DNA from: Duganella sp. CF517
Lineage (GTDB): Bacteria; Pseudomonadota; Gammaproteobacteria; Burkholderiales; Burkholderiaceae_D
Direction of reading: 5' to 3'
DNA length: 64,000 bases
NCBI RefSeq assembly: GCF_900110275.1
Contig: NZ_FODC01000002.1
Span: 434,001 to 498,000, forward strand
Below the pieces are notes generated by a model. That model was not told where the DNA came from, made no database searches, and worked only from the letters and a program-made list of their open reading frames with translations. Positions 34,647-44,358 of this stretch are shown here, piece after piece (the first letter of the stretch is position 1; each line of letters starts with the position of its first letter). Made by a program: the position numbers and the translations under genes.

Positions 34647-35657
34647 TTACTTCGCGGTCATCAGCGCCACGGTGGTGTCCAGCATGCGGTTCGAGAAGCC
34701 CCACTCGTTGTCGTACCACGACGATACCTTGACCAGGCGGCCCGACACTTTGGTCAGCGTCGAGTCGAAGTTCGACGACGCCGGATTGTGGTTGAAGTCG
34801 ATCGAGACCAGCGGTTCGGTCTGATAGGTCAGCACTTCCTTCAGCGCGCCTTCGGAGGCGGCCTTCATCAGCGCGTTGACTTCTTCGACGGTCGTGTCGC
34901 GCTTGGCGATGAACGACAGGTCGACCAGCGAGACGTTGATGGTCGGCACGCGGATCGCGAAGCCGTCCAGCTTGCCGTTCAGCTCGGGCAGCACCAGGCC
35001 GACCGCGGCGGCGGCGCCGGTCTTGGTCGGGATCATGCTCATCGTGGCCGAACGGGCGCGGCGCAAGTCTTCGTGCATCACGTCCGACAGCACCTGGTCG
35101 TTGGTGTAGGCGTGCACGGTGGTCATCAGGCCGGTTTCCAGGCCGATCGCGTCGTTCAACGGCTTGACCAGCGGGGCCAGGCAGTTGGTGGTGCACGAGG
35201 CGTTCGAGATGACGGTGTCGGTGGCCTTCAGCACGTGCTGGTTGACGCCGTACACAATGGTGGCGTCGACGTCCTTGCCGCCCGGCGCCGAGATGATGAC
35301 TTTCTTGGCGCCGCCCTTCAGGTGGGCCGAGGCCTTCTCTTTGGTGGTGAAGAAGCCGGTGCACTCGAGCACCACGTCCACGCCCAGGTCGCCCCATGGG
35401 ATTTCAGCCGGGTTGCGCTGCGCGAACACGCGGATGACGTCGCCGTTAACGATCATGTTGTCGCCGTCGACTTCCACCGTGCCAGGGAACTTGCCGTGGG
35501 CGGTGTCGTAGCGGGTCAGGTGGGCGTTCGACTTGGCGTCGCCCAGGTCGTTGATCGCCACGATCTGGATGTCTTGTTTCTTGCCACCTTCGTAGAAAGC
35601 GCGCAATACATTGCGGCCGATACGGCCGTAGCCGTTGATTGCAACTTTGATCGTCAT
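34647..35657 (-). CDS. gap: glyceraldehyde-3-phosphate dehydrogenase, type I
   Basis: 336-aa NAD-dependent glycolytic/gluconeogenic enzyme of the cytoplasm. The Rossmann start [20 protein letters not shown] fixes the ATG at 35657, preceded by AGGAG. The catalytic cysteine is in [13 protein letters not shown] (about residues 149-161), and the C-terminal [12 protein letters not shown] motif is present. Length is typical. It lies 49 bp after tkt, so the two form a carbon-metabolism operon, an arrangement common in betaproteobacteria, and it is closed by a strong terminator. Confidence 0.97.
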   Translation of the reverse strand: MTIKVAINGYGRIGRNVLRAFYEGGKKQDIQIVAINDLGDAKSNAHLTRYDTAHGKFPGTVEVDGDNMIVNGDVIRVFAQRNPAEIPWGDLGVDVVLECTGFFTTKEKASAHLKGGAKKVIISAPGGKDVDATIVYGVNQHVLKATDTVISNASCTTNCLAPLVKPLNDAIGLETGLMTTVHAYTNDQVLSDVMHEDLRRARSATMSMIPTKTGAAAAVGLVLPELNGKLDGFAIRVPTINVSLVDLSFIAKRDTTVEEVNALMKAASEGALKEVLTYQTEPLVSIDFNHNPASSNFDSTLTKVSGRLVKVSSWYDNEWGFSNRMLDTTVALMTAK

Positions 35658-35706
35658 ACTCTGCTCCTGATTAAAAAAATAAGGTAGTCCGGTCTGCAAT
35701 TATAGA

Positions 35707-37701
35707 TTATGCAATGACCAGTTTGACTTTCGCCACGACGTTTTCCACCGTGAAGCCGAAATGCTTGAACAGCACGCCGGCCGGGGCCGACTCGCCGAAG
35801 GTGTCGATGCCGACCACGGCGCCTTCCAGGCCGACATATTTGTACCAGAAATCGGTCACGCCGGCTTCGATGGCCACCCGCGGTATGCCCTTGGTCAACA
35901 CGGCCGCTTTGTAGGCGGCGTCCTGGCGGTCGAACACGTCGGTCGACGGCATCGAGACCACGCGCGCGCTGATGCCCTCGGCCTTGAGCGCGGAGGCGGC
36001 GGCGACGGCCAGCTCGACTTCCGAACCGGTGGCGATCAGCGTCACTTTGGCGTCGGCCGCTTCGCTCAGCACGTAGCCGCCACGGGCGACGTCGGCGATC
36101 TGCTCGGCGCTGCGTTCCTGGTACGGCAGGTTCTGGCGCGAGAAGATCAAGGTCGACGGACCGTTCTTGCGCTTGACCGCCTCGCCCCACGCCACCGCCG
36201 ATTCGACGGTGTCGCATGGACGCCAGTTGTCCAGGTTCGGGATCAGGCGCATCGACGAGATGTGCTCGACCGACTGGTGGGTCGGGCCGTCTTCGCCCAG
36301 GCCGATCGAATCGTGGGTGAACACGAAGATCGACCGCAGCTTCATCAAGGCGGCCATGCGCAGCGCGTTGCGGCTGTAGTCGGAGAACGTCAGGAACGTC
36401 GCGCCGAACGGGATGAAACCGCCGTGCAGCGTGATGCCGTTCATGATCGCGCTCATGCCGAATTCGCGCACGCCGTAGTTGACGTGGTTGCCCGGCTTGC
36501 CCGAACGGACGGCGATCGATTCCTTCCAGTTGGTCAGGTTCGAGCTGGTCAGGTCGGCCGAGCCGCCCAGGAATTCCGGCAGCACCGGCGCCAGCGCCTG
36601 GATGGCGTTCTGGCTGGCCTTGCGCGTGGCGATGTTTTCCTTCTTGTCCACGCACGAGGCGATGGCGGCGGCCAGCGCGGCGTCGAAGCCGGCCGGCAGT
36701 TCGCCGTTCATGCGGCGCGTCAGTTCGGCCGCTTCGGCCGGGAATTGGGCCGTGTACGCGGCGAACTTCGTGTTCCATTCGGACTCGACCTTGGCGCCGG
36801 CCGCCTTCGCGTCCCACGCCGTGTACAGCTCGGCCGGGATCTCGAACGGCACCGACGTCCAGACCAGGTGTTCGCGCACGGCGGCGATTTCCTTGTCGCC
36901 CAGCGCGGCGCCGTGGACCTTGTCGCCACCCTGCAGGTTCGGCGAACCCTTGCCGATGATGGTCTTGCAGCAGATCAGGGTCGGCTTGTCCGACGCCTTG
37001 GCGGCGGCGATCGCGGCCGACACGGCGCCCACGTCATGGCCGTCGACGGCGCGGATCACGTTCCAGCCGTACGCTTCGAAGCGGCCCGGGGTGTCGTCGG
37101 TGAACCAGCCTTCGACCTTGCCGTCGATCGAAATGCCGTTGTCGTCGTACAGCGCGATCAGCTTGTTCAGGCCCAGCGTGCCGGCCAGCGCGCACACCTC
37201 GTGCGAAATGCCTTCCATCAGGCAGCCGTCGCCGACGAAGGCGTAGGTGTAATGGTCGACGACGTCCAGGCCCGGCTTGTTGAATTCGCTGGCCAGCAGG
37301 TATTCGGACAGCGCCATGCCGACCGCGTTGGCCAGGCCCTGGCCCAGCGGCCCGGTGGTCGTTTCCACGCCCGGCGTGACGTCCACTTCCGGGTGGCCCG
37401 GGGTTTTCGAATGCATCTGGCGGAACGCCTTGATGTCGTCCATCGTCACCGCGTAACCGCTCAGGTGCAGCAGCGCGTAGTGCAGCATCGAGCCGTGGCC
37501 GTTCGACAACAGGAAGCGGTCGCGGTTCGCCCATTTTGGATTGGCCGGGTTGTGGCTGTAATGGCCACTCCACAGCGCAACGGCGATCTCTGCCATGCCC
37601 ATCGGCATGCCTGGGTGGCCGGAATTGGCCTTCTGGACGGCGTCCATTGCCAGCGCGCGGATCGCGTTAGCCATTTGGGTGTGCGGGAGCGTAGTGTTCA
37701 T
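35707..37701 (-). CDS. tkt: transketolase
   Basis: 664-aa thiamine-diphosphate enzyme moving two-carbon units between sugar phosphates in the pentose phosphate pathway. The ThDP motif is visible as [13 protein letters not shown] to DDNGISIDG (about 154-187). Also present are the N-terminal [36 protein letters not shown], and [14 protein letters not shown] of the pyrimidine domain. ATG 37701 ([10 protein letters not shown]) is chosen over a start 30 codons upstream that adds unrelated residues. It supplies erythrose-4-phosphate, a substrate of the DAHP synthase at 13.7-14.8 kb, though nothing shows co-regulation. It is the first gene of tkt-gap. Confidence 0.97.
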   Translation of the reverse strand: MNTTLPHTQMANAIRALAMDAVQKANSGHPGMPMGMAEIAVALWSGHYSHNPANPKWANRDRFLLSNGHGSMLHYALLHLSGYAVTMDDIKAFRQMHSKTPGHPEVDVTPGVETTTGPLGQGLANAVGMALSEYLLASEFNKPGLDVVDHYTYAFVGDGCLMEGISHEVCALAGTLGLNKLIALYDDNGISIDGKVEGWFTDDTPGRFEAYGWNVIRAVDGHDVGAVSAAIAAAKASDKPTLICCKTIIGKGSPNLQGGDKVHGAALGDKEIAAVREHLVWTSVPFEIPAELYTAWDAKAAGAKVESEWNTKFAAYTAQFPAEAAELTRRMNGELPAGFDAALAAAIASCVDKKENIATRKASQNAIQALAPVLPEFLGGSADLTSSNLTNWKESIAVRSGKPGNHVNYGVREFGMSAIMNGITLHGGFIPFGATFLTFSDYSRNALRMAALMKLRSIFVFTHDSIGLGEDGPTHQSVEHISSMRLIPNLDNWRPCDTVESAVAWGEAVKRKNGPSTLIFSRQNLPYQERSAEQIADVARGGYVLSEAADAKVTLIATGSEVELAVAAASALKAEGISARVVSMPSTDVFDRQDAAYKAAVLTKGIPRVAIEAGVTDFWYKYVGLEGAVVGIDTFGESAPAGVLFKHFGFTVENVVAKVKLVIA

Positions 37702-37790
37702 GGTGTAAGTAAGTGCGGGAGGTTTGGAATCCTGGAGCTGCCAACTGCCGTGCTGCTGAACCCAGTATTCTACCAGAGCGCGCGCTGCCA

Positions 37791-37823
37791 TAAAAAAAAC
37801 CGCCGGACGGGCCGGCGGTTTTC
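37791..37823 (-). terminator. rho-independent terminator of TBDR8
   Basis: Minus-strand ACCGCCGG / CCGGCGGT stem with 5-nt loop and an 8-T run; 25 bp past the TBDR8 stop, upstream of tkt. Confidence 0.87.
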
Positions 37824-37843
37824 GGGACGCAGCGCGGCGGCGG

Positions 37844-40800
37844 TCAGAAGCGGTGGTTGTACTCCACCGTCAGCCGCACCGAGCGTGGCGCCGTGTAGCT
37901 GATCACCCGGCCGTAGATCGAGCTGACGGCCGTGCCGTCGAGGTTGTAGGTCTCGTCGATGGTCTGCTCGGTCTGCTTATTGAAGACGTTGAAGACGTCC
38001 ACCTTGACCGACAAGCCCTTCAGGATCTGCGGACGGTAGGCCAGGTTGGCGTCCAGCCGCTTGTCCCACGGCAAGCGGCCCAGCGAACCGCGCGGCACTT
38101 CCTTGCCACAATAGAAATACACCGAGCCGTAGTCGTCGATGCCGTCCGGAATGTCGAAGCGGTTGCCGAAGCAGCTGCGCGGCCGGCCGGAGGCGATCAG
38201 CAGGTTGCCGCCGAGGGTCCACTCCGGGCCCAGCTCGTAGAAGCCGAAGGCCTTGATCTGGTGCTTGCGGTCGTTCGGCAACAAGCCGTCGGCGCCTATC
38301 ATCAGCGGATAGTTGTCCCAGGTCGAGGTCGCCGCGACGTCGGTCTGGGCATTGTCCGAACGGGTCTGGCCCTCGGTGTTGCCCTTGCTGCGCGACCAGG
38401 TGTAGTTGACCCGGCCATACCAGCCGTTGCGCATCGGATGCTCGGCGAACAGGTCGACCGCCGTGTAGTTGCGCTTGGCCTCGTCGAAGTTCAGGTCGGC
38501 CTTGCTCAGGTTGACCGTTGAATACTTGCCGTCGCCGGCGAAGTCGACCAGGAAGCTGTTGGCCTTGCCCGGATTGAACGAGGCGCAGTTGAAGCCGCCG
38601 TAGTTGCTGGCGTCGACGTTGTTGCGCTCGGCCCACGCCAGGATCGGCGACGGGTCGCAGAAGTCGTCGATGGTCGACTTGAGCTTGCGGTAGGTGGCCT
38701 TGGCGCCGAAGTTCAGGCTCGGCGAAAACGCCTTTTCAAAGCCCAGCGTGATCTCGTCCTGGTAGGTCGGATCGATGCCGAGCGCGGTCAGGGTCTTGGC
38801 GTCCTTGGCCTGGCCCAGCTCGTTGTTGGTCGAGAACACGCCCGTCATCGGCACCAGCCCTTGCGGCAGACCGTTGGCGTCGGTGCCGGTGTAGGTGAAG
38901 TATTGACGGGTGTTGGTCGAGCGGCTGGCGCCGCGCACGGCCAGGTGGGTCGGGATTTGCAGCGCGTAACGGCCGGCGCTGCCGAACACCTTCAGGCTGG
39001 CGTCGCCGTTGACGTCCCAAGCCGCCGCCACGCGCGGCTGCACGAAGTTCTTCACCTCGAGGAAGGTCACGCCGTCGCCGTTCTTATTCTTGAAGCCCTC
39101 GTTGCGCAGGCCCAGGGTCAGCAGCACATCCTTGGTGACCTGCCAGCGGTCCTCCAGGTATTGCGCCGACTGGTCCGAGCCGGCCGAAGTGGTCGAGTCG
39201 AAGATGCGGTTGCTGACGTAGTAACCCTGGGCGCCGAGGCCGCCGCCGGTGCCCGGCACGATGTTGTAGCCGCCGCCGACGCTGATCGGCGTCAGCGGAT
39301 CGTTGGCCTTGCTGTAGACCCACTGGCCGCCGCCGCCGAAGATCTCGCCAGCCGAGCCGGACTTGAGCTTGTTGTTGTCAAAGCCGGCGCGCAGCGTGTG
39401 CTCGTTCCACTTGTACTCCAGGTCCAGCCGGTTCGAATCGATCTTGCTGTCCGAATCATTGGCGGTGACCCGGCCCGACAGCACCTGCGTGCTCGAATAG
39501 TTCAGGCCGGGATACTGGGCGGCGACCGGCGCGTTGATCTGGAACAGCGGGCCGCTCGACGCGGCGCCGATCTGGTCGTAGCGGTTGGTGTTCTTGGTCT
39601 TGCTGCGGCCGGCCAGCGCCGTCACCGTCAGGTTGTCGGTCAGGTTGCCGGTGTAGCGCAGGATCTGCGTGTTGGCGCCCACCGACGGCGTGAAGTCCTC
39701 GCTGTTCTTGTAGTGCTGCGAGGCGGTGGCGGTGGTGCCGTGGCTGAAGGTGGCGTAGTCGTAGCTATACAGTTGGCGGTCGGTTTCGGCCTTGTCGCCC
39801 AGCGCCGTCAGTTCCAGGCGGTGGTTGTCGGTGATGTTCCAGTCCAGCTTGACCATATAGCGGTCGATCTGGTCCTGCTTCGCCTGCCAGCCGGACACCG
39901 CGTTCGAGGTCGAGGTGCGGTTGCCCAGCGTCGACAGCGTGTCGTTGGTGCCCTCGGAATCGTAGCGGCGGGTTTCGGCCGAGACGAACATGAACAGTTT
40001 GTCCTTGACCAGCGGGCCGCCGACGTAGGCGCCGTAGATTTTCTCGGTGCGGCTGTTGTCCTGGTTGCGGCGGAACAAGGTGCCATCGGTGCCGGCGTTT
40101 TCGGTCGCGCCGGTCACCGGATAGTAGCTGTCCTTCGGTTTGGCGCGCAGCGAGTTCGGTTCGATGCTGAAACTGGTGCCCGCCTCCCAGGTGTTGGTGC
40201 CGCTCTTGGTGGTGATGTTGACCACCCCGCCGACCGACCGGCCGAATTCGGCGCCGAAGCCGCCGGTCAGGATCTGCGCCTGGGCGATGGCGCCGAACGG
40301 CAGCTCGGACGCGCCCAGCTGGGTCAGCGGATTGGTGACCGGGAAGCCGTTGATGTAGAAGGCGTTTTCCGACGCGCCGCCGCCGGCGAAACTGGCGCCG
40401 GCCGCGTAGCGCGAATCGGCGCGGGTGGTGTTCGGCGCCAGCTGGATGATGGCGTCGACGCTCTGCGCGATCGGCAGCTTGGCCAGTTCGCGCGCGGTGA
40501 ACGTGGCGCCGTTGTTGGCGCTGGAGACGTCGATGCGGCTGCGGCGGCCGGTCACCTGCACCGCCTGCACCGCGCCGTCGACGAACTGCGCCTCCACGCC
40601 CTGGCCGGCCAGCACTTCGACATTGGACGTGGCGCCCGGCGTGCCGCCTTGTTGCAACGTCAGGCTGTAGCGGCCGATCGGCATGGCGGTGACGTTGAAG
40701 GCGCCGCTGGCGTCGACGGGCGCCGTGCGGGTCTGGTTGGTGTCCAGATTCTTGAGCACCACCGAGGTGGCCGTGCCCGGCGCGACCCGGCCGAAAATGT

Positions 40801-40909
40801 TACCGGAGGCATTAGACTGCGCCATCGCCGGCGGTGTCACGACGGCGGTCAGCGCCGCCGCGCCGAAGGCAATCGACAGCGCGTTGACTAAAACTGTTTT
40901 TCTGAACAT
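37844..40909 (-). CDS. Oar-like TonB-dependent receptor with carboxypeptidase-like domain (TBDR8)
   Basis: 1021-aa outer-membrane receptor of the Oar type. A signal peptide ([20 protein letters not shown]..., cleavage after AMA at about residue 30) is followed by a carboxypeptidase-regulatory-like beta-sandwich (about 35-112, [42 protein letters not shown]). Then come the plug (about 120-245, with [30 protein letters not shown]) and a long barrel ending [12 protein letters not shown]. Oar-like receptors import or help secrete large substrates in some bacteria; the ligand here is unknown. Its signal peptide does not share the ETxxSRS n-region of the other nine receptors, yet its promoter has the same layout. 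It has its own terminator. Confidence 0.93.
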   Translation of the reverse strand: MFRKTVLVNALSIAFGAAALTAVVTPPAMAQSNASGNIFGRVAPGTATSVVLKNLDTNQTRTAPVDASGAFNVTAMPIGRYSLTLQQGGTPGATSNVEVLAGQGVEAQFVDGAVQAVQVTGRRSRIDVSSANNGATFTARELAKLPIAQSVDAIIQLAPNTTRADSRYAAGASFAGGGASENAFYINGFPVTNPLTQLGASELPFGAIAQAQILTGGFGAEFGRSVGGVVNITTKSGTNTWEAGTSFSIEPNSLRAKPKDSYYPVTGATENAGTDGTLFRRNQDNSRTEKIYGAYVGGPLVKDKLFMFVSAETRRYDSEGTNDTLSTLGNRTSTSNAVSGWQAKQDQIDRYMVKLDWNITDNHRLELTALGDKAETDRQLYSYDYATFSHGTTATASQHYKNSEDFTPSVGANTQILRYTGNLTDNLTVTALAGRSKTKNTNRYDQIGAASSGPLFQINAPVAAQYPGLNYSSTQVLSGRVTANDSDSKIDSNRLDLEYKWNEHTLRAGFDNNKLKSGSAGEIFGGGGQWVYSKANDPLTPISVGGGYNIVPGTGGGLGAQGYYVSNRIFDSTTSAGSDQSAQYLEDRWQVTKDVLLTLGLRNEGFKNKNGDGVTFLEVKNFVQPRVAAAWDVNGDASLKVFGSAGRYALQIPTHLAVRGASRSTNTRQYFTYTGTDANGLPQGLVPMTGVFSTNNELGQAKDAKTLTALGIDPTYQDEITLGFEKAFSPSLNFGAKATYRKLKSTIDDFCDPSPILAWAERNNVDASNYGGFNCASFNPGKANSFLVDFAGDGKYSTVNLSKADLNFDEAKRNYTAVDLFAEHPMRNGWYGRVNYTWSRSKGNTEGQTRSDNAQTDVAATSTWDNYPLMIGADGLLPNDRKHQIKAFGFYELGPEWTLGGNLLIASGRPRSCFGNRFDIPDGIDDYGSVYFYCGKEVPRGSLGRLPWDKRLDANLAYRPQILKGLSVKVDVFNVFNKQTEQTIDETYNLDGTAVSSIYGRVISYTAPRSVRLTVEYNHRF

Positions 40910-41455
40910 GTATATTCCCGATTAAGAAGATTTGCCTTTTGGGCACCATTGCCCTTGTCTCTCTGATGGAGATCTGGTTACCACTAATCACAGACCGTAA
41001 GCCTTACGGCATGCCGGATCGATAAAACCATGTGCAGAATTGCACTGTCAACAATGGCACTTTTATTATGCAATAAAACAACGGGATGACTAAAAAACGG
41101 GCAAATACTCTACAAATGTATATATTATCCAAGTTAAATGCTTTACGATGGAGCCACATATTCCACCCGCCGTATGCGTTGGTTAAATTTTTTATTTCGC
41201 AAAATAAGTTATAACGATATAAAATTCTCGCATATCGAATCTTTCAAAATTAATGCGCGTTTCCATAATTGGCCGAGGCGACCTCATCCCATCATGGTGC
41301 GTTTTTCCGGCCCGGACACGGCGCTTGCACAAAAAGCGCGCTCGCCACGCACCGCGATCGCGCGCATTTGTAACTTATAGTCATAACCACAAGTAAGTTC
41401 CCGGGACCGCGGCCCAGCGATTAAAATTGTCGATCTCCACCGACCGGATGTCCGC
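40910..41455. other. intergenic region between TBDR8 and rsmE
   Basis: 546 bp without a convincing gene, markedly AT-rich between 41040 and 41260. It holds the TBDR8 promoter (41022-41051) and a CCGTAAG/CTTACGG hairpin at about 40995-41009. The rsmE promoter should lie in the AT-rich part, but no box stood out. Confidence 0.55.
41022..41051 (-). promoter_or_regulatory. candidate promoter of TBDR8
   Basis: Minus strand TTGACA (41046-41051), N13, CATGG, TTTTAT (41022-41027), spacer 18. A 14-bp palindrome GTGCAGAATTGCAC (41032-41045) fills most of the spacer and could be an operator. Leader about 106 nt. Confidence 0.52.
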
Positions 41456-42181
41456 ATGCCCCGCTTTCACATTTCCCAGCCATTGGCCGTCGGCCAGCTG
41501 CTCACCCTGCCCGACACCGTGGCCCACCACATCCAGGTGCTGCGCCTGGCCCAGGGCGGACTGATCACGCTGTTCAACGGCGACGGCGGCGAGTACAGCG
41601 CCACCCTCACCCACATCGAGCGCCGCAGCGCCACCGTCGAGATCAAGGCCCACCATGCGCGCGACGTCGAGTTGCCGTTCGCAATCACCTTGGCGCAGGC
41701 GCTGCCGGAGGGGACCAAGATGGACTGGATCATCGAGAAGGCCATCGAGCTGGGCGTATCGGGCTTCCAGCCGCTGTCGGCGCAGCGCTGCGTGGTGCGG
41801 CTGTCGGCCGAGCGCGCGGAAAAAAAGATGGGGCACTGGCGCGGCATCATCGAATCGGCGTCCGAGCAGAGCGGGCGCAACCGCCTGGCGCAGCTGGCGC
41901 CGCTGCAGGACTATAAGCACTGGATCACCCAGCAGGACATGCACCGCCGCATCATCCTGACGCCGCGCGCGCAGCAGTCGCTGCCGGACTGGGCGCGCCA
42001 CCAGGGACCGCAGGCGGTCACCCTGGTGATCGGCCCCGAGGGCGGCCTGAGCGAGCAGGAGGAGGACGCGGCGCTGCGCCACGGCGCGCTGCCGCTGTCG
42101 ATGGGTCCGCGCATCCTGCGCACCGAGACGGCGGCGCTGGCGGCCGTCGGCGCGCTGAGCGCGATCTGGGGCGGCATGTAA
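41456..42181 (+). CDS. rsmE: 16S rRNA (uracil-1498-N3)-methyltransferase RsmE
   Basis: 241-aa SPOUT-class enzyme that methylates U1498 of 16S rRNA using S-adenosylmethionine. An N-terminal PUA-like part (MPRFHISQPLAVGQ, VLRLAQGGLITLFNGDGGEY) precedes the knotted catalytic domain. That domain has QALPEGTKMDWIIEKAIELGV, SEQSGRN and the AdoMet-binding VIGPEGGLSEQEED and MGPRILRTETAALA. Length is normal. It stands alone downstream of an AT-rich gap and is followed directly by a palindromic repeat at 42183. Confidence 0.95.
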   Translation: MPRFHISQPLAVGQLLTLPDTVAHHIQVLRLAQGGLITLFNGDGGEYSATLTHIERRSATVEIKAHHARDVELPFAITLAQALPEGTKMDWIIEKAIELGVSGFQPLSAQRCVVRLSAERAEKKMGHWRGIIESASEQSGRNRLAQLAPLQDYKHWITQQDMHRRIILTPRAQQSLPDWARHQGPQAVTLVIGPEGGLSEQEEDAALRHGALPLSMGPRILRTETAALAAVGALSAIWGGM

Positions 42182-42182
42182 G

Positions 42183-42215
42183 GGCGCCCATGCATGGGCG
42201 CCATGCATGGGCGCC
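42183..42215. repeat. palindromic/direct repeat after rsmE
   Basis: A 20-bp perfect palindrome GGCGCCCATGCATGGGCGCC (42183-42202) is followed at once by a second copy of its right 13 bp (42203-42215). No T run. It begins one base after the rsmE stop codon. It may be a REP-like repeat or a transcript-end stabiliser. Confidence 0.7.
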
Positions 42216-42300
42216 GCCCCTACCTTTGGGTTAGTATTGTCCAAACGCCCCCGCTCGACTAATCTATGGCTTCCGCTTAACTTTCTATTGAAGAGGCCAC

Positions 42301-42852
42301 ATGAGCAAAATCGTCATCGTTTATCACTCCGGTTACGGGCATACCAAACGTGTCGCCGAGTACGTCAGCGAGGGAGCCGGTGGCGAATTGCTGGCCATCG
42401 ACGCCGAGGGCAACCTGCCCGACGACGCCTGGAACAAACTGGCGGCGGCCGACGCCATCATCTTCGGCACGCCGACCTATATGGGCGGCCCCAGCTGGCA
42501 GTTCAAGAAATTCGCCGACGCCAGCTCGAAGGTCTGGTTCGGCAGCGGCTGGAAGGACAAGGTCTTCGGCGGCTTCACCAACAGCGCCAGCTTCAGCGGC
42601 GACAAGCAAAACACCCTGGTGTACCTGAACACGCTGGCGTCGCAGCACGGCGGCATCTGGGTCAGCCTGGGCATGCTGCCGTCCAACACCAAGGCCGCCC
42701 AGCGCACCGATCTGAACAACATCGGCGGCTCGGTTGGCGCCATGGCGCAGTCGCCGTCGGACGCCAGCGTCGATGAAATCCCGCAAGGCGACCTCGACAC
42801 CGCAAAAGCCTACGGCGCGCGCGTCGCCGCCATCGCCGCGCGCCTGAAGTAA
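42301..42852 (+). CDS. flavodoxin-like NAD(P)H:quinone oxidoreductase-type protein (WrbA-like)
   Basis: 183-aa flavodoxin-fold protein. The FMN phosphate loop is seen in VIVYHSGYGHTKRVAEYV (about 4-21), and the ring-binding segment GTPTYMGGPSWQFKKFAD occurs at about 58-75. The KVFGGFTNSASFSGDKQNTL and ASQHGGIWVSLG segments are typical of the WrbA/NQO group. Likely role: two-electron reduction of quinones or flavin-dependent redox in the cytoplasm; the exact substrate is unknown. It is slightly shorter than E. coli WrbA (198 aa). It lies 119 bp after rsmE and ends with its own terminator. Confidence 0.88.
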   Translation: MSKIVIVYHSGYGHTKRVAEYVSEGAGGELLAIDAEGNLPDDAWNKLAAADAIIFGTPTYMGGPSWQFKKFADASSKVWFGSGWKDKVFGGFTNSASFSGDKQNTLVYLNTLASQHGGIWVSLGMLPSNTKAAQRTDLNNIGGSVGAMAQSPSDASVDEIPQGDLDTAKAYGARVAAIAARLK

Positions 42853-42887
42853 GCCCGCCGCCGCACCCCGCCACACCCCGCCAACAC

Positions 42888-42921
42888 CCGCGCGCGCCGC
42901 CAGGCCGCGCGGTTTTTTTTT
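42888..42921 (+). terminator. rho-independent terminator of the flavoprotein gene
   Basis: CCGCGCG (42888-42894) pairs with CGCGCGG (42906-42912), followed by 9 T. Confidence 0.82.
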
Positions 42922-43001
42922 GTCGGCGCGGTCCGGCAGGCACGCTATAATTTTTCTTCTGGCGACCGCCAGTTTCCACCATATAAGAAAAGAGTCCGTT
43001 C

Positions 43002-44285
43002 ATGGCTGACCCCGAAATCGCGATCCTGGAAGGCGCCGCCATCCAGGCCGCCAAAGCCGGCAAGGAAGAAGACGCCGCGCGCCTGTGGGCGCGCCTGCTG
43101 GAGCTGGCGCCGGCCCATCCGCTGGCGCTGGCGTCGCTGGGCAAGCGCGCCTTCCGCTACGGCGACCACGCCACCGCCCGCCGCGCGTTCGAGCGCCTGG
43201 TGCAGGCCACCCCTGACGACCCGCAAGCCTGGATCAACCTGGCGCTGGCCTGCCAGGCGCAAAAGGACGAAGCGGCCGAACAGACCGCGATCCACAACGC
43301 GCTGGTGGCCGATCCGTCCAACCTGGTGGCGCTGATCCTGCGCGCCAACCTGCTCGAACGCCAGGGGAAGACCCACCAGTCGGCGTCGGTGTACGGCGCG
43401 GTGACCCAGGTCGCCCCGCCGCCGGCGCAGCTCGACCCGGGCATGCGCGACGCCGTCGAGCACGCGAGGAAATACGTCGGCGACTACCAGGCCGGCTACG
43501 GCCGCTTCCTCGATCAGTTCCTCGAGCAGCAATACCAGCGCCACGCCGGCGAAGACCTGCGCCGCTTCCGCGAATCGATCGACATCATGGTCGGGCGCAA
43601 GCGCCGCTACGACTCCGAGTCGATGCTGTACCACTACCCGGGCCTGGTGCCGACGCCGTTCCTGCCGCGCGCGGACTTCCCGTGGCTCGACGCGATCGAG
43701 GCCGGCACCGACGCCATCCGCGACGAGTTCCTGGCCGTGCTGCAGCAGGAGGACGGCTTCACGCCCTACCTGACCTACGCCGACGACGTGCCGCACAACC
43801 AGTTCGCCGAGTTGAACAACTCGCCGCGCTGGAGCGCCTTCCACCTGTTCAAGGACGGCGTGCCGGTCGAGCCCAACGCCGCCCGCTGCCCGCGCACCAT
43901 GGCCCTGCTGGGCGGCGCGCCGCAGCCGGAGCAGGCCGGACGCACGCCGACCGCGATGTTCTCGCTGCTCAAGCCCCAGACCCGCATCCCGCCGCACGTG
44001 GGCGTGAGCAACGCGCGGCTGGTGACCCACCTGCCGCTGATCGTGCCGCCCGGTTGCGGCTTCCGCGTGGCCAACGAGACGCGCGAATGGGTGCCGGGCC
44101 GGGCCTGGGTGTTCGACGACACCATCGAGCACGAGGCGTGGAACGACAGCGACAAGCTGCGCGTGGTGCTGATTTTCGACATCTGGCACCCGCATCTGTC
44201 GCCGGCCGAGCGCGACATGATCAGCGCCATGACGGTGGCCATGAACGCCTTCAGGCAGGGCGACGATCCGGTCGACTATTCGTAA
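43002..44285 (+). CDS. TPR-repeat aspartyl/asparaginyl beta-hydroxylase family protein
   Basis: 427-aa protein in two parts. The N-terminal 1-140 residues are TPR-like helices (ARLWARLLELAPAHPLALASLG, ARRAFERLVQATPDDPQAWINLALACQ). The C-terminal about 230-410 residues form an Asp/Asn beta-hydroxylase double-stranded beta-helix. The 2-oxoglutarate/Fe(II) features are visible: IPPHVGVSNARLVTHLPLIVP, REWVPGRAWVFDDTIEHEAWN and RVVLIFDIWHP, giving two conserved histidines and an arginine. The same layout occurs in animal AspH and many proteobacterial proteins; the bacterial substrate is unknown. A TATAAT at 42946-42951 is a plausible -10. It converges on TBDR9 with a shared terminator. Confidence 0.92.
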   Translation: MADPEIAILEGAAIQAAKAGKEEDAARLWARLLELAPAHPLALASLGKRAFRYGDHATARRAFERLVQATPDDPQAWINLALACQAQKDEAAEQTAIHNALVADPSNLVALILRANLLERQGKTHQSASVYGAVTQVAPPPAQLDPGMRDAVEHARKYVGDYQAGYGRFLDQFLEQQYQRHAGEDLRRFRESIDIMVGRKRRYDSESMLYHYPGLVPTPFLPRADFPWLDAIEAGTDAIRDEFLAVLQQEDGFTPYLTYADDVPHNQFAELNNSPRWSAFHLFKDGVPVEPNAARCPRTMALLGGAPQPEQAGRTPTAMFSLLKPQTRIPPHVGVSNARLVTHLPLIVPPGCGFRVANETREWVPGRAWVFDDTIEHEAWNDSDKLRVVLIFDIWHPHLSPAERDMISAMTVAMNAFRQGDDPVDYS

Positions 44286-44301
44286 GCGGCGCCGCCGGCA
44301 T

Positions 44302-44338
44302 AAAAAAAAGGCGCTCAGCCGAAGCTGAGCGCCTTTGT
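44302..44338. terminator. bidirectional terminator between the hydroxylase and TBDR9
   Basis: AGGCGCTCAGC-CGAA-GCTGAGCGCCT with an 8-A run on the left and a short T run on the right. Lies between convergent stops at 44285 and 44359. Confidence 0.9.
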
Positions 44339-44358
44339 TACATCCGGATCCGATCGGC

